Source: Emergomyces orientalis (lineage: Eukaryota > Ascomycota > Eurotiomycetes > Onygenales > Ajellomycetaceae). Taken from it: DNA of 64,000 nucleotides. Below the pieces are notes generated by a model, which saw only the letters and a program-made list of their open reading frames with translations, was not told the origin of the DNA and did no database searches. Each line of letters begins with the position of its first letter. Within the stretch, counting starts at the first letter, position 1. The position numbers and the translations under genes were made by a program. Below, piece after piece: positions 1-13,069 of the stretch. The stretch lies in contig MOWL01000002.1 in NCBI GenBank assembly GCA_002110485.1, forward strand, positions 372,001 through 436,000. Reading direction: 5' to 3'.

Positions 1-1192
1 GAGCAGAGAATTGTTGACTGGGGTTGGGTTGAGTTTTTTGAGTCAGAAGTGTTCTAGGTCTTGTCTTGGAACAGAAGAAGGTTGGCAGAAAAGTGTTTAA
101 AAGTGGTAAAGCGGGTTCTCGGAATGTGGGAAGCCCGAAACTAACCATGTACTGTACATACAACTACTGCAACTACTTGCAACTAAAGCGACCTCCTGCA
201 CGCCCGCCCCGCTATCCCCCACTGCCCATTTCACCCGCAACTACGGAGTACAGAGAATATTGCAGCTTGCAACCTATGAGCAGTTTGTAACGGTGGAGGT
301 CACTGTTTTAGTTTAACGAGAGAATGGTTGTCTTCTGTGGGCAGCGCATCGAAAGCTAAAGGTCCCCTCCACCCCTGGTGCCAGACATTCAGACTCGTCA
401 GGGAAAATAGAATAGCAATCTACGGTCTCTATACTCAGTTTTCTCCGTAGGAATGAGAGGATGTCAAATCCCACTTCCCACACTGAGTCACGGGCTAACT
501 ATTTTAATTCTCGTTGGTTTCTCGTGTCAGTCAGCCAGCATCCATGTGCTGCTACATGTGGGTCCGTATATATACATACTATCTATGTACAGTACATACG
601 CTCCGTAAAATCAAACAAATATCTAGATAAGCTACTCCGTACATACCCTGTAATTCCGAAATAGAGCTACATTGTTGCAACAGGGTGTATGAATGGAATA
701 GAGGAGGCCTATTGAACAAAAAAAGGGGCGGGGGCCACATACAATATTCATTCATTCTCTGCCTGTTCTTTTTTCTCTTGCTTAACCCGGCATTAACTTT
801 TAAAGCCGGCGGCAAAGCCGTTTGGTGTGTATGTACCCCACCCGCAAAGATAGTAAGGGAAGTACATTGGTGGCGGGTGGCTGAACTGTTCCTGTCAGCT
901 GCCTGCTCGACTGCCTGCAACACAAATATTTTGTTCCATCAACACTTAAGCGCCCTCACTCTGTGACCTCAACATTTGATATTGAAAAAGAAAAATATAA
1001 TGCCTCCTTTCCACTTCGATCTCGATCTGCTATAACCACCTTACCTCTCTTCGTCTATTAACCCCCCCCTCCACTTCACTTCTCACTTCCTCCCCTTCTT
1101 ACTGCTATCGAGGCCCTTTTTACTCTACCACGAAAACCCCCCCCCCGCGACGAATTCACACCCTGCCCACGGGTCGACCAGAGCTAATCATA
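1..1192. other. Intergenic / upstream flank of CDC34-like gene
   Basis: No convincing coding exon is seen. Short open frames here lack family resemblance and codon bias. It holds two copies of the recurrent 9-mer TACTCCGTA (242-250 in reverse, 633-641) and a pyrimidine-rich stretch with C-runs from about 1015 to 1146, just before the start codon at 1193. The latter probably contains the promoter and 5' leader of the ubiquitin-conjugating enzyme gene. Confidence 0.6.
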
Positions 1193-2349
1193 ATGGCGCA
1201 AAGGATCTTGATGAACGAGTTCAGAAGCTTAGCTAGTGAAAAATGGGTGCATATCGAGGTTGGTTCTCCTCGCAAGTTCTTCCGCCATGGACTGTTCCAC
1301 CATCGAAGCCCGCCGGTTATAGGAGCTGCCCCCCCCCCCCCCCCTAAACCCCAGTAACTGCAAAAGATATATATGGATACGCAGGGTAGAAGCTGACAAC
1401 TGAGCCCCATCTACGTGAAATAATGGGTTTATTATAGCTTAACAACGATGACATATTCCACTGGAATGTTGCGCTCATAGTCCTTAACCCGGACTCTCTC
1501 TACTACGGCGGCTACTTCAAGGCCACCATGACCTTCCCGCAAAACTATCCCTACTCCCCACCAGGTATGTCATGCTGAAGCATAATAAAGCCTCAAGTAG
1601 ACCCTGCAAATGCGAAGATGATACCCCATGCCAAAGCCCAAATCGAACAATATCCCCCATCCCCAGCGTACACCAGAGAGAGAGAGCGAGAGTGAAATAC
1701 ACCCTCAGATATGAATCAGAACCATACCCGGCTATCTGCTACCTAACATACGAAATACTAAACCCACTCAAACAAAAAAACTACAGGCTTCAAATTTACC
1801 CGCCCCCTCTTCCACCCCAACATCTACCAGGATGGCCGCCTCTGCATCTCCATCCTCCACTCCCCCGGCGACGACGAAATGTCCGGCGAAACCGCCGCGG
1901 AACGCTGGTCTCCCGCCCAACGCGTCGAATCTGTCCTAATATCCATCCTCTCCCTCCTCGATGACGCAGAGGTGTCATCCCCTGCCAACGTAGACGCGGG
2001 TATCATGCTCCGCAAAGACCCAGAGGGGTATAAGAGGACCGTGCTAGAAAATGTGGAGAAGAGTAAACAGGATATACCAACGGGATTTGTGATGCCGACG
2101 CATGAGTCGACGATGGTGAAGAACGGGACGAGTGCGGGGGCGACGGCGACGGCGCTGGAAAAGATGGATGATGAGGATTTTTGGGTTGATAGTGATGTGG
2201 ATGATGATGATATGTTTGGAGGCAGTGATTCGGATAATGAGTTGGTGATGGATGATGAGGATGGGGATGAGGATGATGATCGGGATACGGGGAGTGAGGA
2301 GGATGAGGAGGAAGAGGGCCGGAAGGGAAGTTTTACGGGGTTTGCTTGA
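1193..2349 (+). CDS. cdc34: Ubiquitin-conjugating enzyme E2, Cdc34/Ubc3 type
   Basis: Three exons: 1193-1258, 1438-1564 and 1787-2349, about 251 aa. This is an E2 that takes ubiquitin from E1 and works with SCF (cullin-RING) ligases; in yeast Cdc34 drives degradation of cell-cycle inhibitors. The UBC fold covers roughly residues 5-175. The HPN motif is at 74-76 and the catalytic cysteine is Cys84 in DGRLCISIL. The Cdc34-specific acidic insertion (PGDDEMSGE) follows the cysteine. The C-terminal tail, about 60 residues, is almost entirely Asp/Glu, as expected for Cdc34. Intron 1 (179 bp) contains a run of 16 C. Introns begin GTTGGT and GTATGT and end ATAG and ACAG. The start codon begins a conserved MAQ-type N-terminus. 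Family assignment is strong; exon boundaries are inferred. Confidence 0.93.
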
Positions 2350-4104
2350 GTTAAAGATCCAGGGCGGGTAGAATCTGGATTGGGATGGGATGGGATGGGA
2401 TGTGCGGACGCTTTGTCTTATATCCCCTGATCTTTCTCCTTCGTATTTATCTTTGGCCCCTTTCCCCCGTCTCTCTTTCCATGTTATCTGTCCCCCCGCA
2501 CTGCATCCGATATATCCCATCCGTTTTGTTTTGAACTATATATGCATAGCGGCAAGAGTTTTGGCATTTAGAGTTTTTTTATTGGCCTGGCGCAAATATT
2601 CCCTAGTTTTTCACTCTGCCTTCAAAGTTTTTATTGTATTTTACATTACTGAAGTTCCCTTGCTTAATTTGCTTTCATTGACATGCCCTTGCCCGCTTTT
2701 CTTTTTCTTTTCCCTATCTATTTTCAGCGTGCTAAGAAAGAAATGGGGGAGTTAGTCTTATTTTAATCAGTCTTTTTTCTTCCTCTCAGTTCCAGAAGGT
2801 TCAAGAAAATAGATTTCCCTGATACCTTTTTGATTGATTGATTGGCAGCGTCAAAATTCTCATGTGCCCTTACCAATCTCTTACTTCCATTGCCCTTGTA
2901 ATGGATATTTGCAAGCCTTTTTTATTAAATATAAGATTAAATATAAGATTAAAATTAAAATTCATCCCTCCATCCATCTGCCAGATATGTAGCATCTGGA
3001 CGTCTCCTATCTTTTCCCTCTTTTCCCGTTCTTAACCCCTAGTTATACTAGTGCAGTTTTCATTCCCTCTGAAAGTAAAGAGCGGTTTGTTATCCAATTT
3101 ATTTAGAGACTTGGAAGATTGTGGTTCTCTTTCTATACCTTTTTTCCCTCCCCTTTCATTATCTTTCTCACTCATCACCTAGTAAGCTTTCTGCATTTTT
3201 TTTAAATCCCATGAATATGGATGGGGGGAGCAGAGTGGGGCCCGTTATGACTATGCCATCAGCAAAGTTTTGAAAATAATAACTAAATTCTGTCATCAAA
3301 TTTTAATTCAAAGAAAAATGAAGTAAGTAACTGAACTGAGACAAATTGTTACTTCTCTTTTGGTTTCTTTCTTTCTTTTTTTTTTCTTCCGCCGAATAAA
3401 TGAGTTCCGAAGTAACTACGTTTTCATTCATTGCCGAACATGTTCTCAGAAAACTAACAGAGATTGAGAGCTTTGATTGATTGCCCATCCCATGAAGCTG
3501 TATAGTTCCATACATACCTACCTAAAATATCACCAGCTCAACACGGGTAGGCTGCTCGACATGTTGAAGTTGCGCTTTGCTGCTCCCGAGTGTTGGCTGG
3601 CAGCTTACATGGAGCGTCCATGAAGGAGCACTAAAATGCAAAGGATTGATTATGTGCCGATGGCGTTACAAAATTGAACCACTGGCTAGCTGTCTGACAC
3701 TAGCACAACCACCATGAACGCCTTGGAAACTCCGTAGAAGATATGGACGAAATTCCACGGTGATTGAAAGTCGTCTGACCAGGAGGATTGTATATTTTTT
3801 TTGAAAATGGCCAATCATATTACACGAAGGGACATAGTCTGCGTTGAGATTCGGACCAAAATCCAGAAAGCTGACGCTGTGATCGGAAAATGCAAGGGCT
3901 TGCTTGTTAGCCACACCAGGAACTAGGCCTGAAAGCACCCCGCACCCAAAAAATAAACCAACAAAAAAAAAAGACAACACAATATTAGTATATATAGATA
4001 TAGATATAGATCCCAAGAAGATAATATCTAAGTTACTTAGAAGTGGTGTATGCAAAAAGACCAAAAAAAAAAAAAAAATTTGAAACCCCCAAAAAATATT
4101 TACA
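2350..4104. other. Convergent intergenic region
   Basis: The 3' flanks of the CDC34-like gene (+) and the GT90 gene (-). It starts with four tandem GGGAT units (2382-2401), then T-rich 3' sequence. A direct repeat of the 12-mer aaatataagatt lies near 2930-2955. I see no gene. Confidence 0.6.
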
Positions 4105-5964
4105 TTATATAAACTTGAAAATCTTCTTCCTCTTCAAATCCCCTACATACCCCAATCTCTCCCTCTGATCATCACACACCCTCGCATACTCCAACAGTAA
4201 CCGGTATGTATAGACCTTCATATCCTCCCTCCGCAGCACCTTCTCCGCCCACGCCTTGCCATCCAGCGCAATCTTCCGCGCAACCTCATCCCTCCCAGGC
4301 TCCCCATCATGACCTAAAAAGTACTCCATGATGCCATAGAGGTCCGCATATGTGGAATCCATGGGCACGAAATGCGCCCAGGGTATCAGCCGTGTGTCAT
4401 GCCATTCATCATAAAGGGTGGATTTGATGGGTAGGGATGTCGAGAGGAGGAAGCCGCGGTAGCGCCCGCTGAAAGAATTCCCGTCGATATCGGCGAGGTA
4501 TTTCATCTTGTACTGCTGGGCCATGGGTATGGGGGACACGATGGTGAAAAAGGGGTCTGTGTATGGGCAATTGGGATGGCCATCTTGGCTTGGGAAGCAG
4601 ACGAGGTCGACAAAGCCTGCGTCCGCGTGGTTTTGGAGGAGGTCAGCGATGTGGCCTGTACGACCGGTCTGAGCGAGGTGGTACAAGTCGTAGTTTGGCA
4701 GCGCGAAATTGGGCGGTGATGTTACGCCCGTCTCGGCTAGCCGGACGGTCGTGGCATTTAACATCGACACGAATCGGTGGCGGTGGAATCCGCGCCAGTT
4801 CTCCAGACGGTTGCGACCACCGGTTGCTGCCCCGCGCCAGACGAGCTTGTCCGCCTTACCTTCCCAGGGGCCGCCGTTTTTCTCGTCGCCGGACCAGATG
4901 GTTTTCTCGGCGTAGTACACGGCGGCCGGTAGGAGGATTTCGTTGTTGACGGGGAGTTTGGAGCCGCCGAAGAGGGGGAAGAGTTTTTGTGAAGTGGAGA
5001 CGGAGATGGGTTCAATGAAGTTGCCATGCAGGATTTGGAGTTCGGGCCGGTTACAGGGGTTTTTGGCCTCGGTGAAATTGGCAATATAGCCCTCGTAGGT
5101 AAAATTGAGGTAGTTGTGGTATTGCGGTGGCGGGGGGTTTGCGAAATCAATGGGAGAGAGGTTCTGGGTGCGTCCTGGGCTATCTTCTGGACATCCCCGC
5201 ATGACCATTTTCCAGTAGGGTCCTAGATTGGGGCCTTCATATTCAGGGTTGTAGGGAGGGTTGGGTTTCTTAGTTTCTGGGATCTTCGTGAAATTTTGTA
5301 CAACGTCCGTGGGTTTTAGCAAATTCCGAGTCGCACGCCCCTTTGATCTATATTCTTCCATTTTCTCGAACGGCACGATGAGCCTAGATTCGTCCATCAC
5401 ATTCAGGGGAACGACGATATCAGGGAGATACTCTTCCAGGGACTTGATCAGGTCGGTCCATATCGGAGCCCAGAAATGCTTTCCTCCGACTGATGAAACG
5501 TTATGATCGCGGACGACAACACCATACTCTAAGCTGGCGGCTTGTTGGCGCAAATCGGACGGGTTAATCGCCCAAAACGGAGTCAAGTCGTGTTCTATCT
5601 GGTCAAAAAACTCCTCGACAATAACCGCATCATGCTTTTTTGCAAACTTGAACCATTCATCGAAGCCTGGTGGAGGGTGTCTCCCACGCCGAAGCCTATA
5701 TTGTTTTGCTGCAGCTCTGACATCGAATGTTTGGCTCTCCCGAAGGCGCTTCCACTCCTCTTCTGCCCTCCATATGAGCGAGTTTATGGGGTGGGGACTG
5801 GAGAAACTATGGCGATCTGGGGTTCTCTGGGGCGGAGAGTACCAGAAAGGCAGAGAGAACTGATGGCCGAGGGCAAGGAGGGTGGTGAGGGCAGCGACGA
5901 GGAGGAGCAGATAGCGGAACCTTAGAGAGAGGCCTGGCACACGAGGAATGGCTATACCGATCAT
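4105..5964 (-). CDS. CAP10-like glycosyltransferase family 90 protein, type II membrane
   Basis: One exon, 619 aa, starting at the ATG at 5964; the reading frame stays open upstream but has no further ATG. Residues about 17-35 (YLLLLVAALTTLLALG) form one hydrophobic anchor behind a short N-terminus with Arg residues, so a type II Golgi/ER membrane protein is expected. The lumenal part resembles the CAP10/GT90 family, which includes the Cryptococcus capsule protein CAP10 and xylosyl/O-glucosyltransferases. The C-terminal third carries the family pattern, with KYLADIDGNSFSGRYRGFL and, near the end, WAEKVLRREDMKVYTYRLLL. The length fits the family. The sugar donor and acceptor cannot be read from sequence. 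It faces the BI-1 gene head to head across 1.6 kb. Confidence 0.88.
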   Translation of the reverse strand: MIGIAIPRVPGLSLRFRYLLLLVAALTTLLALGHQFSLPFWYSPPQRTPDRHSFSSPHPINSLIWRAEEEWKRLRESQTFDVRAAAKQYRLRRGRHPPPGFDEWFKFAKKHDAVIVEEFFDQIEHDLTPFWAINPSDLRQQAASLEYGVVVRDHNVSSVGGKHFWAPIWTDLIKSLEEYLPDIVVPLNVMDESRLIVPFEKMEEYRSKGRATRNLLKPTDVVQNFTKIPETKKPNPPYNPEYEGPNLGPYWKMVMRGCPEDSPGRTQNLSPIDFANPPPPQYHNYLNFTYEGYIANFTEAKNPCNRPELQILHGNFIEPISVSTSQKLFPLFGGSKLPVNNEILLPAAVYYAEKTIWSGDEKNGGPWEGKADKLVWRGAATGGRNRLENWRGFHRHRFVSMLNATTVRLAETGVTSPPNFALPNYDLYHLAQTGRTGHIADLLQNHADAGFVDLVCFPSQDGHPNCPYTDPFFTIVSPIPMAQQYKMKYLADIDGNSFSGRYRGFLLSTSLPIKSTLYDEWHDTRLIPWAHFVPMDSTYADLYGIMEYFLGHDGEPGRDEVARKIALDGKAWAEKVLRREDMKVYTYRLLLEYARVCDDQRERLGYVGDLKRKKIFKFI

Positions 5965-7551
5965 CGGAAACGATTTTTTAGCATGTGGACCAGCAGTTCC
6001 GGTGCTGTTTCTCTCCACAACCGTGGTTCGATCCCACAATCATCACATAACCATCGTTGGCCCCCTTTATTTGCTGCATGAAGCTATGGGATGTGACTTG
6101 ATCAACAACGAAATGTGGGATCCAAGCGGCTGGAGTGGCCGCTGGCGCTATCCCTTAGGATGGCCCCACACGTAAAATACTAACTCTACCTCCGGTCCGA
6201 AAAATTCAATGACGGTACCAACTTCAAAAGTTAATCGAGACCAACCAAGGTCTGTCAAATGCTATCTAAATCAGCAAATAAAACGGTTGTTGTGTGGAGT
6301 TCACGGCCGAAAACTGCGGAGAGGACTGGCAAGAATCCAACCTCAACAGAGTCAGCAGATTTTCAATATGACGGCAGACCCGGTTCGCCCTAAGGAGATG
6401 AAAATCAAGGCTCGGATAGATTAATTGACTCGGATCGGACAGCTTGCTGCCTATGCATTTCAATTATCAGTGGATAATCGTTTGCTAATTCTCCACTGAA
6501 ACAGCATCTGTCCAATACTGAGACATCATCTGCCAACCATGGGGAAGAATTTAGGCATATCACTATATTTAACGGCTGGATGAATGCAAGACAATCCAGC
6601 AGAATGCTACTAAATATGAGAAGGAAGCTTTTTATGAAAGTTAAATATGATGATTTGAGCTCACTTCCTGCGATGAATTCTTGATGTCATTTGCAACCCT
6701 CAGGAGACTGGCAGGAATATACAAAACAATTGAATAAACGATCATCAGTAGATCTCACTTCTGGATGATGGATATGTTTCCGACTGGCTATTAGCAAATA
6801 CCAAACCTTTTTTAACAATCTTTTTGTTTTTAAAATATATAGCTCATTTCTGTGAAATATGTTCGAAAACACCCAAGCTGATCCTGCTCAATGTAAACTC
6901 CAGCTCTCAAAAAAAAAAAAGTTTCAGCACATTTGAATGCAACTGACGATTTTTTGTAAAGACATTGAGAATACTGCAGCAGCAAGACGGGCGGTGAGGT
7001 AGAGTGATATTAGGTATTATTATTGAATAATTTGAAAGGTTTTATATACTCAGTACCTCTCTATGTAGTTCAGACAACCATCAATGAAGTATTGACCAGC
7101 TCTAGCAGCGGATGCAGCGGTCCCACCTGCGCCTGCGCGCGGCCAGGTTTGATTTAACATCCCCATCCCTTTTTCTCCGTCTCCATAAGGCCCGCCTCGG
7201 CACATTATATATGCTCCAGGCAAATACCTAGGTAGTAGTAGGTGTTTTTGTATATATTAAACCGTCGGTGGTTAATAAAAGTCTCTCAGTTGAACAAGCG
7301 CCAGAACAGCCACATCCCAGTTTGGCCACGCGGGATATATGACTTGGCGCCAAGCTGAGATGAGGGCAATTATCATGTGACTTGGTCCCGCTTATTAACC
7401 GCCAGCTGACATCACTGCTCGCTCAACCTCAAAGATCAGCCAAAGACAGCCAGCCATCGTGCGTCTACTCCGTACGCATTGATTCAACACCGTCTCCTTG
7501 CATCAAGTCCATCACCCTACCATCTATCTTCTGCTTTGATATAAACCCACC
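5965..7551. other. Divergent intergenic (promoter) region of GT90 and BI-1 genes
   Basis: Contains both promoters. Near the BI-1 side there is one exact copy of TACTCCGTA (7466-7474) and a pyrimidine-rich leader before the ATG at 7552. No coding exon is supported. Confidence 0.6.
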
Positions 7552-8599
7552 ATGGTAGCAAACACCAGATACTCCCCCGCACCACAACGGGACTCGCTGG
7601 ACGAGCGGCAGTACACCCAAGCCCCTCCATCTTACCAGGCTACATCAGATCCGACGGGTGGGCTCCTCGACGATCCCCGCTCCGAAGATGACAACGTCCC
7701 AGACGACTTCAAGGTATGTGGAATTTGAAGGGCATGTTTAACAAACATTTCGGCCCACCGCCCCCCATGAAATATTGTTCGCCGCTAACGAGAGGATGGT
7801 ATTTGCAGTTTGGTGGCTCCGTTGCAGAAGCAACCCTTCCCATCCGGATGCAGTTCATCCGCAAAGTCTACTCTATCTTGTAAGCTTCACATCTCTGCTA
7901 CTGTCCATAACCTGAGCGTTATTTGCGGTCTGGGGTTTTCCTTACCATACATAAATATAATTATTCGTGTATCATCAATATCATCAACTAACTCCCACAA
8001 CCAGATCTGTCCAGCTCCTCCTCACTACAGTTCTAAGCTCCGTCTCCTTTTTTAGCGACAGCTACCGCATATGGATCCAGTCCCATTCCTGGCTGATGCT
8101 CGTCTCCGTTATCAGCGCCCTGGTATTCATGGGCCTCACCTACTGGAAACGCAAGAGCTATCCTACCAACCTCATCTTCCTGGGTGCCTTCACCGCCCTC
8201 GAAGCCTACGCCATCAGCGTTGCGACCTCCTTCTACGAAGCCCGCATCGTCATCCAGGCACTTGTTCTGACTCTGGGCATTTTCGTTGCCCTTACCCTCT
8301 TCGCCTGCCAGACCAAATATGATTTCACAAGTTGGATACCGTACCTCATCGGCGCACTCTGGTTCCTGTTCATGTTCGGCCTCATGGCCGCCTTCATGAC
8401 CCCAAATAGTAAAGTTGATTTGGTATTTGGTGCGCTGGTGGCATTGCTTTTCAGCGCCTATATCCTGGTAGATACCCAGCTGATCATGCGCCATTACCAT
8501 GTGGAGGAGGAGATTGCCGCGGCCATCTCTCTATATCTTGACATTATCAACTTGTTCCTCGCCATCCTGCGGATCCTGAATAGCCAGAGTAATAACTAA
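7552..8599 (+). CDS. BAX inhibitor-1 family membrane protein (Bxi1/Ybh3-like)
   Basis: Exons 7552-7713, 7809-7879 and 8005-8599, 275 aa. The protein has a hydrophilic Pro/Ser/Asp-rich N-terminus of about 65 residues, then about seven hydrophobic segments, matching the TMBIM/BI-1 family. Family landmarks include FIRKVYSILSVQLLLTT at the start of the membrane domain and SAYILVDTQLIMRHYHVEE, where the conserved DTQ..M sequence sits before the last membrane helix. The family acts in ER or vacuole membranes as a pH-sensitive Ca2+ leak and stress or cell-death modulator; in yeast it links to calcium and unfolded-protein signalling. The Asp residues used for the proton/calcium latch are plausible but were not individually mapped. 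Introns start GTATGT and GTAAGC. Confidence 0.93.
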
Positions 8600-10560
8600 A
8601 CTGAAAGATCTCCGTAGGGTCTGCATATGGTTTTTTCTTGGCCTGATGAATCAATGATATGTGGATATATGTCCATTTCTCACTTTCAGGACAGGGGTGA
8701 CCGCACACTGAACTTGGCTAAATTGGCAAGACCTATACCGGGGCGAGAATTTTGTACAATTTTGATTCCTATTCCCCCCCCCCCTTTTTTCTTTTGGGCT
8801 TTGCCCTGTTTTCTTTGCATTCCCTTCATTTCCGCTCAGTTTCATTTTAGCGTGTTATCCGGGTTCTATTAATTTTGTGTAAGAAGCTATTTCTCTCTTC
8901 ACCTTCATCATGCTTTAGTTTTGGTTTTTATTTGGGTATTTTCTCTCAATAAATCTTGTACTGCTAGCAGGTTTGATTCTAATAACCCACGCTTTCTTTG
9001 TATTTAAAATATATAACTACTTTAGCCGTTCAAATTTGGGTATTTCTCCACAACGTATTCCCATCGGAAACGTATTATATGCGCCAGAATATTCGCGGAG
9101 TGTAGTCGACATGATGCCATCCACTTGGAAACAAAAGGGGAGCGGAGGGGAGTTGCGTGTCCCAGCGGGCCTGGATCAATCAATATATTACCAGGGCCCG
9201 AGAACAAAAGCTACCCGTTCATCTCTTCGTATGAAAAAAAAATATATAAAATAAAATATAAAATAAAATGGTATAACTACCAGAAAATGAAGTGATAAAC
9301 TACAATAACAAAGCCTCGCTCTCATATCCTGGCTCTGAGCAGTGAGCGAGCATTGGAAAAAAAATTTAAGCAGACATATATAAATATAATTACTAGATTT
9401 GAATTCCTGTTGCAATTATCCCAAACAATTGTATTGCATAATCTGGATCTGGTCGACACGTTGTCAACCCGTGAGATAAAAAGGGAAAACAAAGAAAGAA
9501 AAGAAAAGAAAAAGAAAGCTGCATCAATGTGTTGGATAGCGTTTACATACGCTTTGTCAATTACCCCCACTGCCAAAAAATAACAATACAAAAAATTGTA
9601 GTGTACATATATAAACACCAACCATGAGGATAAGAGGAACATTTCAGCAAAATCATTAAATTTATAAGTCAGAGAAGTAATATCAGGTTGGGAGGAGGAA
9701 AAAGATAGAATGAATAAATGTTTTTGGAGATATATTCAAATCAAAATCCTATTCCAGAGAATAGGCGAATGTACAGTACATGAAGCATGATGGTAAAAGA
9801 AAAGAAGGATAATAGACCTTAGAGAAGAAGAAACGTGTGGAAGGGGCCCTTGAAGAAAACAACGGATATATTTGAAAAACAGGAAAGAAAACTCTCTAGA
9901 GTGGTGACGGTGACGCCAGATAAAACAGATCAGAACAAAAAAAAGGGAGGAAATGGAGTTTGTAAAACGAAGGGAAATTGGGTAAGAAAGAAAAAAAACA
10001 AGGGGCGGGAGATATTTGAGTATTGCTCGTGAAGGCGGGAAAGGGACAGGAACGCCAGCGTCCGAATTCAAATATACCGACTCCTCAAAATGGAAATGGA
10101 TGGAGATCTGATCGTGTAAAACTCCCAGACTAATCCGTTTATTCCAAAAATAATAAAATAATTAAAAAAAATTGAAATGGTAAAAAAAAAAAATTAATAA
10201 AATAAATGAAATGAAAGAGAATGGATTACAAGAATAGGGAAAAGGAAAAGGGAACATAGATGAACAACGCAGGGCAAAAAATAAAATAAAAATTATTCCA
10301 TGCTGAAATGGAGATTTTTACAGCCCGGACTCCTCGATTTCGTTGGGGCCTCGGTCAATTCAGGGAGATTTATTCCTAGATTTAAATAAATATTATGGGA
10401 AAAGAAAATTCGTTTTGCGCTGTGTGTGTATTTGTGTATATGCTCCAGTGAAAAAAGGGGAATTTCGAGGTGCCGGGATGAAATAATATACTTTCGATCG
10501 TGAAGAAGGCGATGTATTTTCTAAGTCCGTGAGTGTGCGTGTGTGTTTGGGGGGCGGGTG
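8600..10560. other. Convergent intergenic region
   Basis: About 2 kb between the stop codons of the BI-1 gene (+) and the AVT transporter (-), long for a convergent fungal pair. It is T-rich at the left and A-rich at the right, with many homopolymer runs, consistent with two long 3' untranslated regions. No coding exon, tRNA or repeat with clear boundaries was found. Confidence 0.55.
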
Positions 10561-12230
10561 TTATTGGTGTGAGGCGAGGAAGAATGTATTGGTAACGAGG
10601 CAAACAATCATGACAATAACTCCGTATATTGCAAGAGCTAAACTCAGCTTGCGTAGCAGAACTTTTCGCCATTGTCGCGTGTTTCTTTTAAGGATCCCGC
10701 TAGCTGAGAGTAGGCCGCTGGCGCTTAGAAGGCCCTCGCCCTCCGCGCCATCATCGGACATATCGTCCGCGGCTGCCTCATCATTTTCTTTCATTAATTG
10801 TTGATGTATGGCAGACTCGGGAGAGGAGATTTTGTAATAGAACAGGCCGGGGAGGATGAAGCTAATGCTGGTGCTGCCAGTACTTCCTACGTAGGCTAGC
10901 ACTGCTTCGAGGGATGACACCGTCATTGCAACGATATAGCTCAAAATAATGATTATCGTGGTGAGTATTGCGAACCGAGTATCTCCCATTGACTCCTGGG
11001 GTCGATTGGGTCGTGGAAGGAGAGGATTGCGGTTAGGGGAGGAATTGGAAGTGGTGGACGAGGATTTGGGATTCCAACGCCATTTTAGAACAGCGTCTAG
11101 CGATGCTCTGCAGGGATGAACTTGGAGAGGGTAGGAAAACATCACAAGAACCACAATGGCCGCACGTGCTATAGTTGCCGACGACGATGGCGCATACATG
11201 CCAACAATATTGCCTCCAATGTTGTTCCCAAAGGATAGGTATCCTGTGATTGCGATGAGAACATATGTTGAGGCAGCACTACCAATGCTGGCGACAATAA
11301 CGCTCGTAGTTCTGAAATGGGTGCTGTTCGAAATTTCATTAAGGATTGAGAACATCTACAAAAGAATATGTTAGCACAAGATTCCGGCTCAGAACAGAAG
11401 TAAATGGAGACATACATTCTGATGACAGGTGTACGCGAACACCATAACTGGGAATGCACTGAGGGCAGACACTGCGCTCTGCCATTTGAAATAGTTTATC
11501 GGACCGCGTTCCTGCATCGTGTCCCCTTTGATAAAGTGAGCCACTACCAAGACCAGAAGGTAGCCAATTGACGTAAGAGCAATGATGCTCGTATATTTTA
11601 AGGAGTCTAATCGTCTTAAGAATGAAAGAGGAATAACAACCAACCTAGAAGTAGACCGTTAGCATAATTACGTAGGCAGAGGAATGGTAGAAATGCGATA
11701 CACACATAAACGCCGTAACCCAGAAATGACGATCAAGCAAAAAGTCCATCCCAGCAGCATTTGCACCGAAGCCTTGGACAACTCCGGGCATAAGATCCCC
11801 GATGATGATCAGGTAACTTACGCCCACGCCAAAGCACTTGACGGCGATTGCGGCATCGAAAATCACGGCGGCATTCGGGTATGTGAGCTGCGAAAGGGCG
11901 AAGAAGGATGCAGACCCTTTATCTAAATATTGTGCACAGAGCGACTGTAGGTAGAGGCCAAAGCCCGCTGTGATTCCGGACCATATGATAATAAGGACCC
12001 CGAGAGTGATTCCCATCCGTGCGAGGGCGTTTGGCATCGCCAGAGCACCAGCACCAATAACTGCGAGAGCATTAAAATCCAGTTACGTGGGAAATATTTT
12101 TTGGCGGGTTGTGAAACTCACTCGTATTCACCAGATTGATAACACTGCTTATCCAGCTCGCCTGGCCACCTAGCCCAGATTCCCTTTTGCCCGCATGGTG
12201 TCGTCTTCCCCTGCTATGGTTAGCTAGCAT
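10561..12230 (-). CDS. Vacuolar amino acid transporter, AVT/SLC38-like (AAAP family)
   Basis: Four exons on the minus strand: 12122-12230, 11706-12060, 11416-11644 and 10561-11355, 495 aa. About eleven hydrophobic segments are visible. The N-terminal landmark is SWISSVINLVNTIIGAGALAMP, cut by the first intron. Another is the CHQNMFSILNEI segment, cut by the third intron, which is typical of the fungal Avt/SLC38 branch of amino acid/auxin permeases. These proteins move neutral or basic amino acids across the vacuolar membrane, coupled to protons. A hydrophilic acidic loop (residues about 425-455, with a duplicated LLSASG) lies before the last membrane segment. Which Avt paralogue this is (Avt5/6/7 type) cannot be settled from the sequence alone. 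The start is the first in-frame ATG after an upstream stop. Confidence 0.9.
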
Positions 12231-13069
12231 TCTTCATGGTCATGTTCAATATTCTTGCGAGAGTCGTGGAGATAACGGCGCCCGCCATCCACGGCTCAAG
12301 AGTATCCGTACCGACGAGGCCAACTGTGCGAGCCACCAACGGCAACTCCCTGCATAGATGCTTCGGTATCCATTTATATATATAAAAAAATGCACTGAAA
12401 ACGTTCGGGCGTAATCAGGACAATCGATAGCGCGTGTGGCAATCTCGAGGCATCGCGGGACGGTCACCGCAAAAGAACAGAAAAGAGGGCGTGAGTGGTG
12501 GTTCTACCACAGTCTAGGATAGTATATAACTGTTTTGAACTATGTTAAAATAATAAACAGGTGTTTCGCGGAGAAAAAATATGCTGGCGAGAGCGATAAG
12601 AAAAGTTGAGAGTTCAGCCATGAAGTTCTTTTGGGGCGGATTTCCCCATATCAGGCTTGGCACGCGGTCTTGGGAAGCGCCTAGTCGGTTACGTCAGACG
12701 AGCCAGGGGCGCCATCTCCCCTGAATGGCTGGTTCTAAATAACAACAACTACTGAACGGAAACCCAGGACACCTCTTAGACTGCAGATGGCAAGATATCT
12801 ACTATACATACTGGGCTGGTATCTGGCTGACATTGATTCTAGTTTCATTTCGTTTACAATTGATCTTGGGGGGTATCAATTTTGATGGCAGCTATCCTCC
12901 CTAGATTTATTCTCCGCAGCTATTCAAATTTGGTGATTAAATAAAGCTAACGTGCAGATAAATCCTATTCCCTTCCTGAAAATTAACACATCGCAGCAGT
13001 CTGATAGCATAAGTCATTGCGATTAAAAAAAAAAAAAAAAAGGTCGAAAAAAACCCAATCAAATTAAGC
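12231..13069. other. Intergenic region between AVT transporter and dehydrogenase
   Basis: Promoter side of the AVT transporter and 3' side of the dehydrogenase (both minus). An 18-base A run sits near 13025-13042, beyond the dehydrogenase stop. No gene is seen. Confidence 0.55.
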
